Positions 7,470 through 15,564 of a stretch of DNA of 64,000 bases are shown piece after piece (position 1 is the stretch's first letter; every line of letters starts with the position of its first letter). The translations under genes were made by a program, and so were the position numbers. The stretch lies in assembly GCF_002954585.1 (NCBI RefSeq), contig NZ_MSCI01000001.1, positions 310,001 through 374,000 on the forward strand, written 5' to 3'. The DNA is from Vibrio chagasii (GTDB taxonomy: Bacteria > Pseudomonadota > Gammaproteobacteria > Enterobacterales > Vibrionaceae). The notes beneath the pieces were generated by a model, which searched no databases, was not told the origin of the DNA, and was given only the letters and a program-made list of their open reading frames with translations.

Positions 7470-7784
7470 TAAAAAATTTCTCAGGTTGAATTTTTACCCG
7501 TGGCATTTTCTAGCTCGAAAGTGCCCCAAGTATGTTTAAAGCGCATGAAGCCATCATGAGAACTATTGTGGCAACAGCTTGTTCGCAAATTGTCCAACAC
7601 TTATTCGTGCGTCAGGCTGGAACATTTTTTGCCGATCAATTCATGTTATTAAGAAAAAATCTGTATTTAGTGATGTATGTACGGAACTTTCGAACATAAA
7701 TCATTGTTAGTTATAGTAAAAAAGATTTACCGTTTACGTCATTAAGATACTAGACAGAATAATTCTGTCTAATATAGCTGTTAT
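7470..7784 (+). repeat. long noncoding repeat block, copy A (contains hairpin repeat copy 2)
   Basis: About 310 bp similar to roughly 17350-17640 at about three quarters identity by eye. Shared stretches include TTGAATTTTTACCCGTGGCA, ACAGCTTGTTCGCAAATTG, GAACATnTTTTGCCGA and TAGCTGTTA. It contains the hairpin GGCATTTTC/GAAAGTGCC at 7501-7525, and ends with a 19-bp palindrome (7752-7770) and the attC-like GCTGTTA before the HAD gene. Confidence 0.7.
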
Positions 7785-7800
7785 GTGCAAGGGAGTTTCG

Positions 7801-8403
7801 TTGAAAAAATATATCCTCATCGATTTTGATGGTGTTATCCGTCATTGGCAAGGCAGCACTATCGAGAATACAGAAAAACGCTTAGGTTTGCCTGTTGGTG
7901 CGCTGTTTTCTGTTGCATTTTCTGAGTCACTTTTATTACCCACAATCACTGGCCAACAAACTCATGCTAATTGGGTTAAAAAGGTACGTGAGCAACTTTC
8001 AAATAAATTCGATGAAGCAATTGGAGAAGAACTAGTTGAAGCATGGGAGAAGACAACCGCTACAATCGATTATAAATTTTTAAATACCATAAGGTTGATC
8101 TCTCCATTTTCAAAACTTGTGCTTGTTACTAATGCTACCGATAAGCTAACTCAAGATATACGTGACTCAAGCTTAAGTGGCAGTTTTGATTTTGTTATCA
8201 ACTCTTCTGACGTATTGGTAGCTAAACCCGCTTCTAAATTTTTTACTAGAACTCTGGAATTGCTAGGTTGTGATTCTAGTGAATGCGTATTTATTGATGA
8301 TACGGTTAAAAATGTACAATCAGCACAAGCGTTAGGCATACAAAGTTTGCATCACAAGTCAGTAGATGAAACATTAGAGTTCATCAAAATAAATTGCACA
8401 TAA
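7801..8403 (+). CDS. HAD family hydrolase
   Basis: A haloacid dehalogenase-type phosphatase of about 200 residues. Motif I is DFDGVIRHW near the N-terminus, motif II is LVTNATD, a lysine follows in LVAKPASKFF, and motif IV is VFIDDTVKNV. Closest in form to beta-phosphoglucomutase/epoxide hydrolase N-terminal-type HADs. The TTG at 7801 is preferred because AAGGGAG lies just upstream; an in-frame ATG at 7783 falls inside the shared repeat module. The stop codon is the first base of a repeat that starts TAACAG. Confidence 0.85.
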   Translation: MKKYILIDFDGVIRHWQGSTIENTEKRLGLPVGALFSVAFSESLLLPTITGQQTHANWVKKVREQLSNKFDEAIGEELVEAWEKTTATIDYKFLNTIRLISPFSKLVLVTNATDKLTQDIRDSSLSGSFDFVINSSDVLVAKPASKFFTRTLELLGCDSSECVFIDDTVKNVQSAQALGIQSLHHKSVDETLEFIKINCT

Positions 8404-8514
8404 CAGATAAGGATTAAGCGTTGCGTAGCCAACGTTAAATCCCAAGTGTTGAACAAGCCCGAGCCTCTATATAAGTAAACTGTGCGATCTGCTCTAGAAG
8501 GGTGGCGGCCTTGA
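8401..8514 (+). repeat. 115-bp repeat, copy 1 (attC-like left end)
   Basis: Begins TAACAGATAAGGATTAAGCG at the stop of the HAD gene and closely matches 10926-11041. It contains an imperfect stem around GGATTAAGCGTTG and CAACGTTAAATCC. Both copies directly follow or nearly follow a small gene, as cassette recombination sites do. Confidence 0.7.
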
Positions 8515-8550
8515 TAATTGTCTATAGGCGAACCTCGGTCTTACTCCGTA

Positions 8551-8590
8551 TGTGAAGTTTTACTCGTGGCACTTTTCTCAAAAAGTGCCA
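8551..8590 (+). repeat. dispersed hairpin repeat, copy 3 (diverged)
   Basis: GAAGTTTTACTCGTGGCAC followed by TTTTCTCAAAAAGTGCC. The stem GGCACTTTT/AAAAGTGCC is kept although its sequence differs from other copies. The rest of 8591-8927 is AT-rich with no ORF or clear signal. Confidence 0.55.
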
Positions 8591-8927
8591 GCTAGCTCAG
8601 ATTTGCCCCAAAACTTGTTAGAACAAATGCTCTACACATTTTAGGGGGCGTGCGTTTTCCCTACAAAACCTTATATCAAGTTCATGGCTGATTTACTGAA
8701 CATCTCTATTTCCTTTTCTGTCTATCTACATAGTTTGTTGAGTATGAATGTTGTTTGAGTATGGAAAGTGATATGTTTTATTAAGTGTTTGGTCTCGCTT
8801 TGTCGATGGTTTTTTTGTAAATTATTGTTTATTAACAGGTTTGTGATTTTCATGTCTTGGATAACACGCCGGCGCGTTTTTATGTAGGCATAGAGTACAC
8901 ATATCGATGTATTTTCTATAATTTTTA

Positions 8928-9407
8928 GTGGCTTATGATAAATTAATCGAAAGTCGGGCAGGTAGAAAAACGAGACTGCCTGTTATTAAGAATGTTATAG
9001 CCAAGGAGAGATATGTGCCTTTTAACTTATCAGAAGAACAATTAGTCCAAACTGAAATAGAGTTAGGTGCAAAGTTACCTCGCGAGTACCGTGAAGCCAT
9101 GAAATTAGATAACGGTGGAGAAGCATCAACTGAAGAAGATGACTGGGAGTTCTATCCGATTAAGGACACAACCGATAGAAAGAGACTCTCGCGTACTTGC
9201 AATCACATAATCAATGAAACTGAATCATGTAAAGGTTTTGGCAACTTTCCAGAAGAGGCGGTAGCAATTGCAAGTAATGGCCTAGGTGATCAAATGCTCT
9301 TCATCAAAGAGTCGGGGCAGTTTGTTAATAGTGTGTATTTGTGGCTTCACGAAACAGGAGAGCTGCAAGAATTGGCGGCAACATTCAATGAAATCGAAAA
9401 GCTATAA
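8928..9407 (+). CDS. SMI1/KNR4 family protein
   Basis: A 159-residue SMI1/KNR4 (SUKH-type) protein. The fold signature is seen in LSEEQLVQTEIELGAKLPREYREAMKLDNGG near residues 36-66, then DDWEFYPIKD and a late GLGDQMLFIKE. Bacterial members are commonly immunity proteins to polymorphic toxins; no toxin gene is adjacent. Start is a GTG without a clear ribosome-binding site. The gene is followed by a good attC-like site, so it is probably a cassette. Confidence 0.82.
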   Translation: MAYDKLIESRAGRKTRLPVIKNVIAKERYVPFNLSEEQLVQTEIELGAKLPREYREAMKLDNGGEASTEEDDWEFYPIKDTTDRKRLSRTCNHIINETESCKGFGNFPEEAVAIASNGLGDQMLFIKESGQFVNSVYLWLHETGELQELAATFNEIEKL

Positions 9408-9500
9408 CAAATCAAAGCACGCGGACATGGTAAATCTGTCACCTTTTTCGCTTGCGCAAAAAAGCCGCCAACTTCACCATGCCGGTGTTTGAGGCGTTAG
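9403..9500 (+). repeat. attC-like recombination site
   Basis: From the stop codon of the SMI1 gene (CTATAACAAATCAAAGCAC) to GTGTTTGAGGCGTTAG. The ends are imperfect inverted repeats of each other (TAACAAATCAAA.CAC against the complement of GTGTTTGAGGCGTTA), with an inner CATGGT/ACCATG pair. Length, palindromic layout and position between two small same-strand genes match an integron attC site. Confidence 0.65.
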
Positions 9501-9518
9501 TTTTGCAAGGGTAACATT

Positions 9519-9965
9519 ATGGATCAATACGAAGAAAAAGCACTTAAAGATATAGAGCAGTATGGATGTCATATTCTCCATGTCATGGAAGAGGGTGAGT
9601 ATCCAGGATTCTCATATTCAATTGGAATAGAAAAAACAAGCAGTCAACCAGAGATAATAATCACCGGTTTAAATCAAGAAGTAGCACATTGGATAGTAAA
9701 CGAGTACAACAATAGAGTTAAAGCTGGTGAGATATTTAAACCTGATGAATACTATTCAGGCTTCCTTGAAGGGTTTGATATAACTTTCAAAGAAGTAAGT
9801 CCAGAATACTACGCTGAATACTTTGGTTGGGCTAACTGGCTATACAAGGGCAATAATTTCAAAGTCCTTCAGTTCATCTATCCGGATACTTCTGGTGTTT
9901 GGCCTTGGGATTCTGAAGCATCAGCAGATTTTAAATGGTTTTTGCCTAAGTTATATGCAAACTAA
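9519..9965 (+). CDS. DUF4262 domain-containing protein
   Basis: A 148-residue protein with the DUF4262 pattern: YGCHILHVMEEGEYPGFSYSIG near the N-terminus, EIIITGLNQEVAHWIVNEY, a central Tyr/Trp-rich YAEYFGWANWLYKG, and the C-terminal FIYPDTSGVWPWD. Function unknown; such proteins occur widely as single small genes and beside SMI1/KNR4 genes. It follows the attC-like site by about 20 bp. The stop merges with CTAACAGATTGCTTAAGACG, another attC-like left end. Confidence 0.85.
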   Translation: MDQYEEKALKDIEQYGCHILHVMEEGEYPGFSYSIGIEKTSSQPEIIITGLNQEVAHWIVNEYNNRVKAGEIFKPDEYYSGFLEGFDITFKEVSPEYYAEYFGWANWLYKGNNFKVLQFIYPDTSGVWPWDSEASADFKWFLPKLYAN

Positions 9966-10047
9966 CAGATTGCTTAAGACGGACTATCAACGCTCGGCAA
10001 TTTTGGTTCTAGTTTGGTACAGTGTTTACGTAGCAACGGCCTAACAG
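9963..10047 (+). repeat. attC-like site, possibly truncated
   Basis: Starts CTAACAGATTGCTTAAGACG at the DUF4262 stop and runs to GCAACGGCCTAACAG. The left half has the form seen in Vibrio cassettes; the right end is not the expected GTTA, so the site may be truncated or joined to a second left end. Confidence 0.45.
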
Positions 10048-10102
10048 AAGTAAGAGGAGATTGGGTTATGTTGATGTCTGTTGATACGAAAGGTGTTTTT
10101 TT

Positions 10103-10339
10103 ATGGATGATATTATAAATTTTATAGGTTTTTGTTTAGTAATCTTAAATATGTTACTTGTCTTATCAAGTTGCGTTTGTTTCATAAAAAGTTTCTATTG
10201 TTTGTTTTATGACCGAACTGAATTTTTTAGCGCTTTCTTTAAGTCTCTAATTTTTTTCTTTTTGTCTGGGGTTTTATACTACGTAGTAAGTTCAAATGCA
10301 GAATTACTAAACTTTGAAATTGTCGAAAAAGTTAATTAA
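10103..10339 (+). CDS. small membrane protein, hypothetical
   Basis: A 78-residue protein with two strongly hydrophobic segments (IGFCLVILNMLLVLSSCVCF and FKSLIFFFLSGVLYYVV), the first preceded by acidic residues. GAAAGGTG lies 8-10 bases before the ATG. No family recognised. Position after an attC-like site suggests a cassette gene. AT-rich compared with neighbours. Confidence 0.6.
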   Translation: MDDIINFIGFCLVILNMLLVLSSCVCFIKSFYCLFYDRTEFFSAFFKSLIFFFLSGVLYYVVSSNAELLNFEIVEKVN

Positions 10340-10636
10340 TCTGAGTCGAGATAAAAGAAAATAGCGCTAGTTTTGCTTTTAGGAGGTTCTGTCGCAAACT
10401 TTGAGCCTTTAAGTATAGATCTGCTTAGTAATTTCCCTCGGTAATTAGGCTAACGACAAAGTCGCTTGGTAGTTAAGGTACGACAGAATCGCTTGGTGAT
10501 CACACTTCACAGGTTGCACGTCTTAACTCAGTAGTGTCCAGTAATGATGTTGACCACGTAAGTGTGGCAGATCCTAGTGAGGGGGAATCCATGTTCTTCG
10601 TTAGGTGTATTCAAGTTTTCATGGAAGAAATTGCGC

Positions 10637-10861
10637 ATGAATAAAGAAAAGATAGAATTTGTATTGTCTGAAAATTTGGGTGAAGGGTTCCGGATAGTCT
10701 ATGAAAATGGGCAAACCTCACCTGTTATAGAATGGGTTGATTGGGTTCAATTGTCTGATGATGAAAATGACATCCAAGTGGTAGTTAACTTTGAAGACGA
10801 CAGTGAAAAAGTCTTCAGCAAAGGAGTGATGTTAAACCAAATTTGGCACGATGATGCCTAA
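10637..10861 (+). CDS. hypothetical protein, acidic, 74 aa
   Basis: Small acidic soluble protein with YENGQTSPVIEWVDWVQL and IQVVVNFEDDSEKVF, probably an all-beta fold. The ATG at 10637 is preferred to the longer frame from 10562 because GGAAG lies eight bases upstream and the extra residues are not acidic like the rest. No family recognised. A 115-bp repeat shared with the HAD gene lies 65 bp downstream. Confidence 0.55.
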   Translation: MNKEKIEFVLSENLGEGFRIVYENGQTSPVIEWVDWVQLSDDENDIQVVVNFEDDSEKVFSKGVMLNQIWHDDA

Positions 10862-10925
10862 AGTATCGCCACTCACTTTGTATTTGTTTGGTTCTGTATT
10901 CTCCTAAACATTTGGATCACAAACA

Positions 10926-11041
10926 TAACAGACAAGGATTAAGCGTTGCGCAGCCAGCGTTAAATCCCAAGTGTTGAACTAGCCCGAGCCTCTATTATAA
11001 GTAAATTGTACGCTCTGCTCTTAAAGGCTGTCAGCCTTGAT
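10926..11041 (+). repeat. 115-bp repeat, copy 2
   Basis: Starts TAACAGACAAGGATTAAGCG and matches 8401-8514 over almost its whole length, with scattered substitutions and short indels. The stem around GCGTTG/CAGCGTT is retained. Confidence 0.7.
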
Positions 11042-11127
11042 GCTTTTCTCAAGGTAAGAGCGGCCTTCGAAAGGCAGAGGTTTCAACACGTAATCCGGCG
11101 TGTCCTGCACGGCATTATTACTATTTG

Positions 11128-11244
11128 CCATACCTGTAGTTATTGATGGCTTGCTAATTTAGCAAAAACGCTGGCACATTTGTGTCCAAAACCTTCACAG
11201 GCTGAATTTTTACCCGTGGCACTTTCTAGCGCGAAAGTGCCCCG
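11128..11244 (+). repeat. composite repeat: 'CATACCTGTAGTTATTGATGG' type block plus hairpin repeat copy 4
   Basis: The first part (11128-11160) recurs at 13814-13845 and 17290-17327. The second (11183-11244) is the best hairpin copy: GGCACTTTC and GAAAGTGCC pair perfectly around six bases. From 11245 to 11618 there is no ORF; 11260-11340 resembles 19520-19600, and 11531-11579 resembles 1979-2027. Confidence 0.7.
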
Positions 11245-11618
11245 AAATTGGTTTCGCTAAAAAGTCCAAAAACACAGTCGATTAGTTTTTGATCTAATAG
11301 AACTAATCTGAAACCCAAACTCATAAAGAACTAAAATGGGTATCAGAGTGCAGTTCTTAGTTCAAAGAAACTCAATGACTTTTGCTCTACAAACCACTCT
11401 TAAAACGTCACAAACCTACAAAGCGTTATTGAAGCATACCACCTTGTTCAAGTGTCTAAAACCTTCGTCAAGTGCATTTGATGCGGTCTGAAGGTTATTT
11501 CTGATAGCAAACTCACACATTTGCCATACTAGGAATAATAAACACCAATTATGTAAGTTTTTATGTTATTACTTGATGCTTTTAATCCTTTATATATAAA
11601 TCATCTATTGGTTTTAAA

Positions 11619-13769
11619 ATGACCGAAATTATCAAGTTTAGCAGTCTACTTTTAATTATATTCCTTTCTGGTTGTAAATCCGTGGACCAAGTTCAGACCT
11701 CTTTCTATGAGAAATATTCAGAAGAAAATGACCATAGAACCGACTCGATACGAACTAACGGTAACGTCGGTGGATCGTTCGCACAGTCGGCAGGCTTTGA
11801 TAAAGGCCTTGATGCTTACATCCAAGGTGATTTTAAGACAGCCTACAGTGAGTGGTTTCCTTTGGCTGAGCGGGGGGATGTGGATGCTCAATTTAACCTT
11901 GGGTTGATGTATAAAAATGGTCAAGGTGTTACTCAAGATGACAAGCAAGCGGTTTCTTGGTATCGCAAAGCAGCAGAGCAAGGACATGTAGCTGGCCAAT
12001 CCAACCTTGGGGCGATGTACTTAAGTGGTCAAGGTGTAAGTCAAGATGATAAACAAGCTATTCATTGGTTTAGTAAAGCCGCGGTACAAGGGCTTGCGAA
12101 TGCTCAATATGCCCTTGGGGTGATGTATCAAAAGGGTCAAGGCGTTACTCAAGATGATAAACAAGCGGTTTATTGGTACCTAAAAGCCGCGGAACAAGGG
12201 TTTGCGGATGCCCAATCTAACCTTGGGTTGATGTATCAAAATGGTCAAGGCGTTACTCAAGATGATAAACAAGCGGCACATTGGTATCGTCAGGCAGCTG
12301 AGCAGAGATTTGCAAGAGCTCAAACGAATCTTGGGTTTATGTACAAAAATGGTGAAGGTGTGCCTCTGGATGAGGAACAAGCGGTATATTGGTATCGTCA
12401 GGCAGCTGAGCAGGGATATGCAATAGCTCAAACGAATCTTGGCTGGATGTATGAAAATGGTGAAGGTGTGCCTCTGGATGAGGAACAAGCGGTATATTGG
12501 TATCGTCAGGAAGCTGAGCAGGGATATGCAAGAGCTCAAACGAATCTTGGCTGGATGTATGAAAATGGTAAAGGTGTGCCTCTAGATGAGAAGCAAGCGG
12601 TACATTGGTATCGTCAGGCAGCTGAGCAGGGATATGCAATAGCTCAAACGAATCTTGGCTGGATGTATGAAAATGGTGAAGGTGTGCCTCTGGATGAGGA
12701 ACAAGCGGTATATTGGTATCGTCAGGCAGCTGAGCAGGGATATGCAAGAGCTCAAACGAATCTTGGGCTTATGTACAAAAATGGTGAAGGTGTGCCTCTG
12801 GATGAGGAACAAGCGGTATATTGGTATCGTCAGGCAGCTGAGCAGGGATATGCAAGAGCTCAAACGAATCTTGGCTTGATGTATGAAAATGGTAAAGGTG
12901 TGCCTCAAGATGAGGAACAAGCTATATATTGGTATCGTAAAGCTGTTGAGCAGGGGTATGCAAGAGCTCAAACGTATCTTGGTGAGGTGTACGAATTTGG
13001 TAAAGGTGTGCCTCTGGATGAGAAGCAAGCGGTATATTGGTACCGTCAGGCAGCTGAGCAGGGATATGCAAGAGCTCAAACGAATCTTGGGCTTATGTAC
13101 AAAAATGGTAAAGGTGTGCCTCTGGATGAGGAACAAGCGGTATATTGGTATCGTCAGGCAGCTGAGCAGGGATATGCAAGAGCTCAAACGAATCTTGGCT
13201 GGATGTATGAAAATGGTAAAGGTGTGCCTCTGGATGAGGAACAAGCGGTACATTGGTATCGTCAGGCAGCTGAGCAGGGATTTGCAAGAGCTCAAACGAA
13301 TCTTGGCTGGATGTATGAAAGTGGTAAAGGTGTGCCTCAAGATGAGGAACAAGCGGTACATTGGTATCGTCAGGCAGCTGAGCAGGGATATGCAAGAGCT
13401 CAAACGAATCTTGGGTGGATGTACCAAGAAGGTATAGGTCTACTTGATGATTGGAAGCAAGCGGTACATTGGTATCGTCAGGCAGCTGAGCAGGGATTTG
13501 CAAGAGCTCAAACGAATCTTGGACTTATGTACAAAAATGGTGAAGGTGTGCCTCTGGATGAGGAACAAGCGGTATATTGGTATCGTCAGGCAGCTGAGCA
13601 GGGATATGCAAGAGCTCAAACGAATCTTGGCTTGATGTATGAAAATGGTAAAGGTGTGCCTCAAGATGAGGAACAAGCTATATATTGGTATCGTAAAGCT
13701 GTTGAGCAGGGAGATGGGAGAGCTCAAAGATATCTTAGATGGATGTGTCCAAAAATAGGCTGTAAGTAA
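11619..13769 (+). CDS. Sel1-repeat lipoprotein, 17 repeats
   Basis: A 716-residue probable lipoprotein: the N-terminal hydrophobic stretch ends in the lipobox LSGC at residues 16-19. After a linker with YIQGDFKTAYSEWFPLAERG come 17 consecutive 36-residue Sel1/TPR-like repeats (about residues 90-700), consensus DAQTNLGxMYxNGxGVPxDxxQAVYWYRQAAEQGxA, and a short tail. Such solenoids act as protein-interaction scaffolds in the envelope. Residues at a few positions vary (K/E, W/L/F) while the rest is nearly invariant. Repeat number may change by recombination. No partner gene is adjacent. Upstream is AT-rich with a weak ribosome-binding site. Confidence 0.92.
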   Translation: MTEIIKFSSLLLIIFLSGCKSVDQVQTSFYEKYSEENDHRTDSIRTNGNVGGSFAQSAGFDKGLDAYIQGDFKTAYSEWFPLAERGDVDAQFNLGLMYKNGQGVTQDDKQAVSWYRKAAEQGHVAGQSNLGAMYLSGQGVSQDDKQAIHWFSKAAVQGLANAQYALGVMYQKGQGVTQDDKQAVYWYLKAAEQGFADAQSNLGLMYQNGQGVTQDDKQAAHWYRQAAEQRFARAQTNLGFMYKNGEGVPLDEEQAVYWYRQAAEQGYAIAQTNLGWMYENGEGVPLDEEQAVYWYRQEAEQGYARAQTNLGWMYENGKGVPLDEKQAVHWYRQAAEQGYAIAQTNLGWMYENGEGVPLDEEQAVYWYRQAAEQGYARAQTNLGLMYKNGEGVPLDEEQAVYWYRQAAEQGYARAQTNLGLMYENGKGVPQDEEQAIYWYRKAVEQGYARAQTYLGEVYEFGKGVPLDEKQAVYWYRQAAEQGYARAQTNLGLMYKNGKGVPLDEEQAVYWYRQAAEQGYARAQTNLGWMYENGKGVPLDEEQAVHWYRQAAEQGFARAQTNLGWMYESGKGVPQDEEQAVHWYRQAAEQGYARAQTNLGWMYQEGIGLLDDWKQAVHWYRQAAEQGFARAQTNLGLMYKNGEGVPLDEEQAVYWYRQAAEQGYARAQTNLGLMYENGKGVPQDEEQAIYWYRKAVEQGDGRAQRYLRWMCPKIGCK
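11889..13725 (+). repeat. tandem 108-bp DNA repeat, about 17 units
   Basis: Coding repeat of the Sel1 protein. Units 5-17 are near-identical at DNA level, whereas units 1-4 have diverged codons. Units 9-10 (from about 12765) recur almost base for base as units 16-17 (from about 13525), including synonymous sites, which points to recent duplication or gene conversion. Confidence 0.9.
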
Positions 13770-13813
13770 TATTGAACTACACCATCAATATTGGATACTA
13801 AGTTAAACGACTT

Positions 13814-13845
13814 GCCATACCTGTAGTTATTGATGGTTTGCTAAT
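13814..13845 (+). repeat. dispersed noncoding repeat block
   Basis: GCCATACCTGTAGTTATTGA followed by TGGTTTGCTAAT, the same as at 11128-11160 and close to 17290-17327. Here it is not followed by the hairpin repeat. Confidence 0.7.
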
Positions 13846-14010
13846 GTATGATTTTCCAAAAATGATAATTGTCCAAAAGCTATTTAGATCAAGCCCTACA
13901 AATTTCATGTGCTTAGTTCTCTTCTATCCAATATAATTCGATGAAATAGGATAAGTTCAAACTCATATGAGGGTGATGTAGGAGTAAGTAAATGTTGATA
14001 TTGGGGTATT

Positions 14011-14331
14011 ATGACGAACAGTGAAAAAGTATTAGGTATAGCATTTTTTTGGTTTTTAACCTTAGTACTTAATCTCAAAGGATTGTTGATATTATCTTTA
14101 TTGAGTTACTTTAGTTTCTGGATTTTACTTGTTAGAGAAAAGTATTTTCTTGAGTTTAAAAAATCATGCATATTCGCATTGGTATCTGTACCGATTGTCT
14201 ATTCCTCTATCATTTTAGATGGTTATTTTCAGTTAGAAGGAAACTTAAGAATAATGGTATCTTTACCTATTATTACGATTGGTGGTTGTGTTTTTTCTAA
14301 TATAAAATGTTCTCTTTCACCGGCAAACTAA
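14011..14331 (+). CDS. small integral membrane protein, hypothetical
   Basis: A 106-residue protein with about four membrane helices (IAFFWFLTLVLNLKGLLIL, LLSYFSFWILLV, CIFALVSVPIVYSSIIL, IMVSLPIITIGGCVF). No family recognised. Ribosome-binding site is weak. Cassette-like by size and setting. Confidence 0.6.
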   Translation: MTNSEKVLGIAFFWFLTLVLNLKGLLILSLLSYFSFWILLVREKYFLEFKKSCIFALVSVPIVYSSIILDGYFQLEGNLRIMVSLPIITIGGCVFSNIKCSLSPAN

Positions 14332-14572
14332 AGTTTATTGAAGGTAACTGCGGTGTTGGAGGTTCAAACTCTCTAAGCCCCATACGTACTGGTCAACAAA
14401 CTTCAGTCCTAATGTAACCACTGCTTGGATAAGAGCTTGCATTCAAGGCTTACAGGTACTTTTTCTAATGTTAACGGAGCGAGTTAGAGCTTCAACCCTA
14501 ACTTACTTTTGTTCAATAATTAGTTACGATTAGTTGATAGTCGGTTTTCTAAACTCTTAAAGAGCACATTAA

Positions 14573-14758
14573 ATATACCGACAGTTACTTTCTGATGAAG
14601 CACTTGAGGGGCTTTACTTTGTCTTCGGTTTCAAAATTCATGAGCCAGACAGTGAAATTTTGAACAAGTTAGAAGTGAGTAATTTAAAGTCTATAAGCTT
14701 TTGTGATGATAAGGTTATCTACCCCACAGCGTCACAATCGAGAAATAGTGACTGTTAG
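14573..14758 (+). pseudogene. remnant of an unidentified cassette gene
   Basis: An open stretch of 61 codons without a start codon reads QLLSDEALEGLYFVFGFKIH and later NLKSISFCDDKVIYPTASQS before a stop. The residue mix is protein-like, and it is followed by the next small gene. It looks like the 3' part of a gene whose front is lost. Family not recognised; could also be chance. Confidence 0.35.
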
Positions 14759-14809
14759 GACTGTAGCTCATTCGTGGGGACATTATGTCTATGCCTTTAG
14801 GAGAAATTC

Positions 14810-15214
14810 ATGATTGTAGTAGCAAGGTTTTCTTTTCCTCATGAAGCCCATATTGCCAAAGCTAACCTAGAAAGTGCTGGTATTAAAAGCTTCATTGGAG
14901 ATGAACATACGGTGAATACACAATGGCTATATTCGAATGCAATTGGAGGTGTTCGATTAATGGTTTCAGAAGAAGACTTAGAGGAGGCAACCGAAATTCT
15001 TAATAGTGATTTTTCTGAATGCCTAGAAAGTCACTCTCAAGAAATAGGAGAAAAGCTAGACATTTGCCCTCACTGCGGAAGTAGTGACTTATCTGCCTAT
15101 ACAAAGGGCAAGCGGCCAGCGTTTCTGGTGTTCATATTGTTAGGCTTTCCTCTGTTTTTCTATAAACAGGGTTATAAGTGCAATCAGTGTGATGAGTTCA
15201 GCGAAAAACTTTGA
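14810..15214 (+). CDS. DUF2007 (putative signal transducing) protein with zinc ribbon
   Basis: A 134-residue protein. Residues 1-65 are a DUF2007 domain (VVARFSFPHEAHIAKANLES, GGVRLMVSEEDLEEATEIL). A four-cysteine zinc ribbon follows, CPHCGSSD and, after a membrane-like segment FLVFILLGFPLFFYKQ, CNQCDEF. So a PII-like fold plus zinc-binding tail flanking one membrane helix. Function unknown. AGGAGAAATTC precedes the start. Most likely a cassette gene. Confidence 0.82.
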   Translation: MIVVARFSFPHEAHIAKANLESAGIKSFIGDEHTVNTQWLYSNAIGGVRLMVSEEDLEEATEILNSDFSECLESHSQEIGEKLDICPHCGSSDLSAYTKGKRPAFLVFILLGFPLFFYKQGYKCNQCDEFSEKL

Positions 15215-15286
15215 GTCGTGACTTAAATAGAAATGTAGGCAAAGCCATAAAAATAAAAAAAACTCGCGTTAAGTCGTTGATTAATC

Positions 15287-15445
15287 TTAAGAACCATAAG
15301 AAAGTTCAAGCTTATCAGTGTGCAAGTGCCTAAGCTCGGACACTGTAGAAACAAGCTTATCAATGCCAATTTCTGCGCCTTTGGTGTGTTCCACAACATG
15401 AGATCTCATTGTCAGCAGCACTTCTACGTCTTCTCTAAATGCCAT
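15287..15445 (-). CDS. hypothetical 52-aa protein
   Basis: Begins MAFREDVEVLLTMRSHVVEH and ends HTDKLELSYGS; mostly helical by pattern. The ATG at 15445 is preceded by GGAGAGGGTAATA, a strong ribosome-binding site, so it is probably real. A longer frame to 15568 would run through the terminator of the upstream gene. No family recognised. Confidence 0.55.
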   Translation of the reverse strand: MAFREDVEVLLTMRSHVVEHTKGAEIGIDKLVSTVSELRHLHTDKLELSYGS

Positions 15446-15514
15446 TATTACCCTCTCCGTGGTACAGATTTTAAACATGTGGTGGGTAAAAATGTGTGTA
15501 ATAAAAGTATGTGT

Positions 15515-15540
15515 TAAAAAAGGATTCCGAGGAATCCTTT
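15515..15540 (-). terminator. intrinsic terminator of the secreted-protein gene
   Basis: AAAGGATTCC (15519-15528) pairs with GGAATCCTTT (15531-15540); on the minus strand it is followed by TTTTTT. It lies 25 bp beyond the stop of the gene at 15565-16146. Confidence 0.8.
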
Positions 15541-15564
15541 TATTGTTCATATTAAATGATTTTA

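Noticed and set aside
12582..13427. 281-codon minus-strand frame inside the Sel1 gene, and other long antisense frames there
   Set aside because: They arise because the 108-bp repeat has no stop in those frames; the residue pattern just mirrors the repeat, with no ribosome-binding site.
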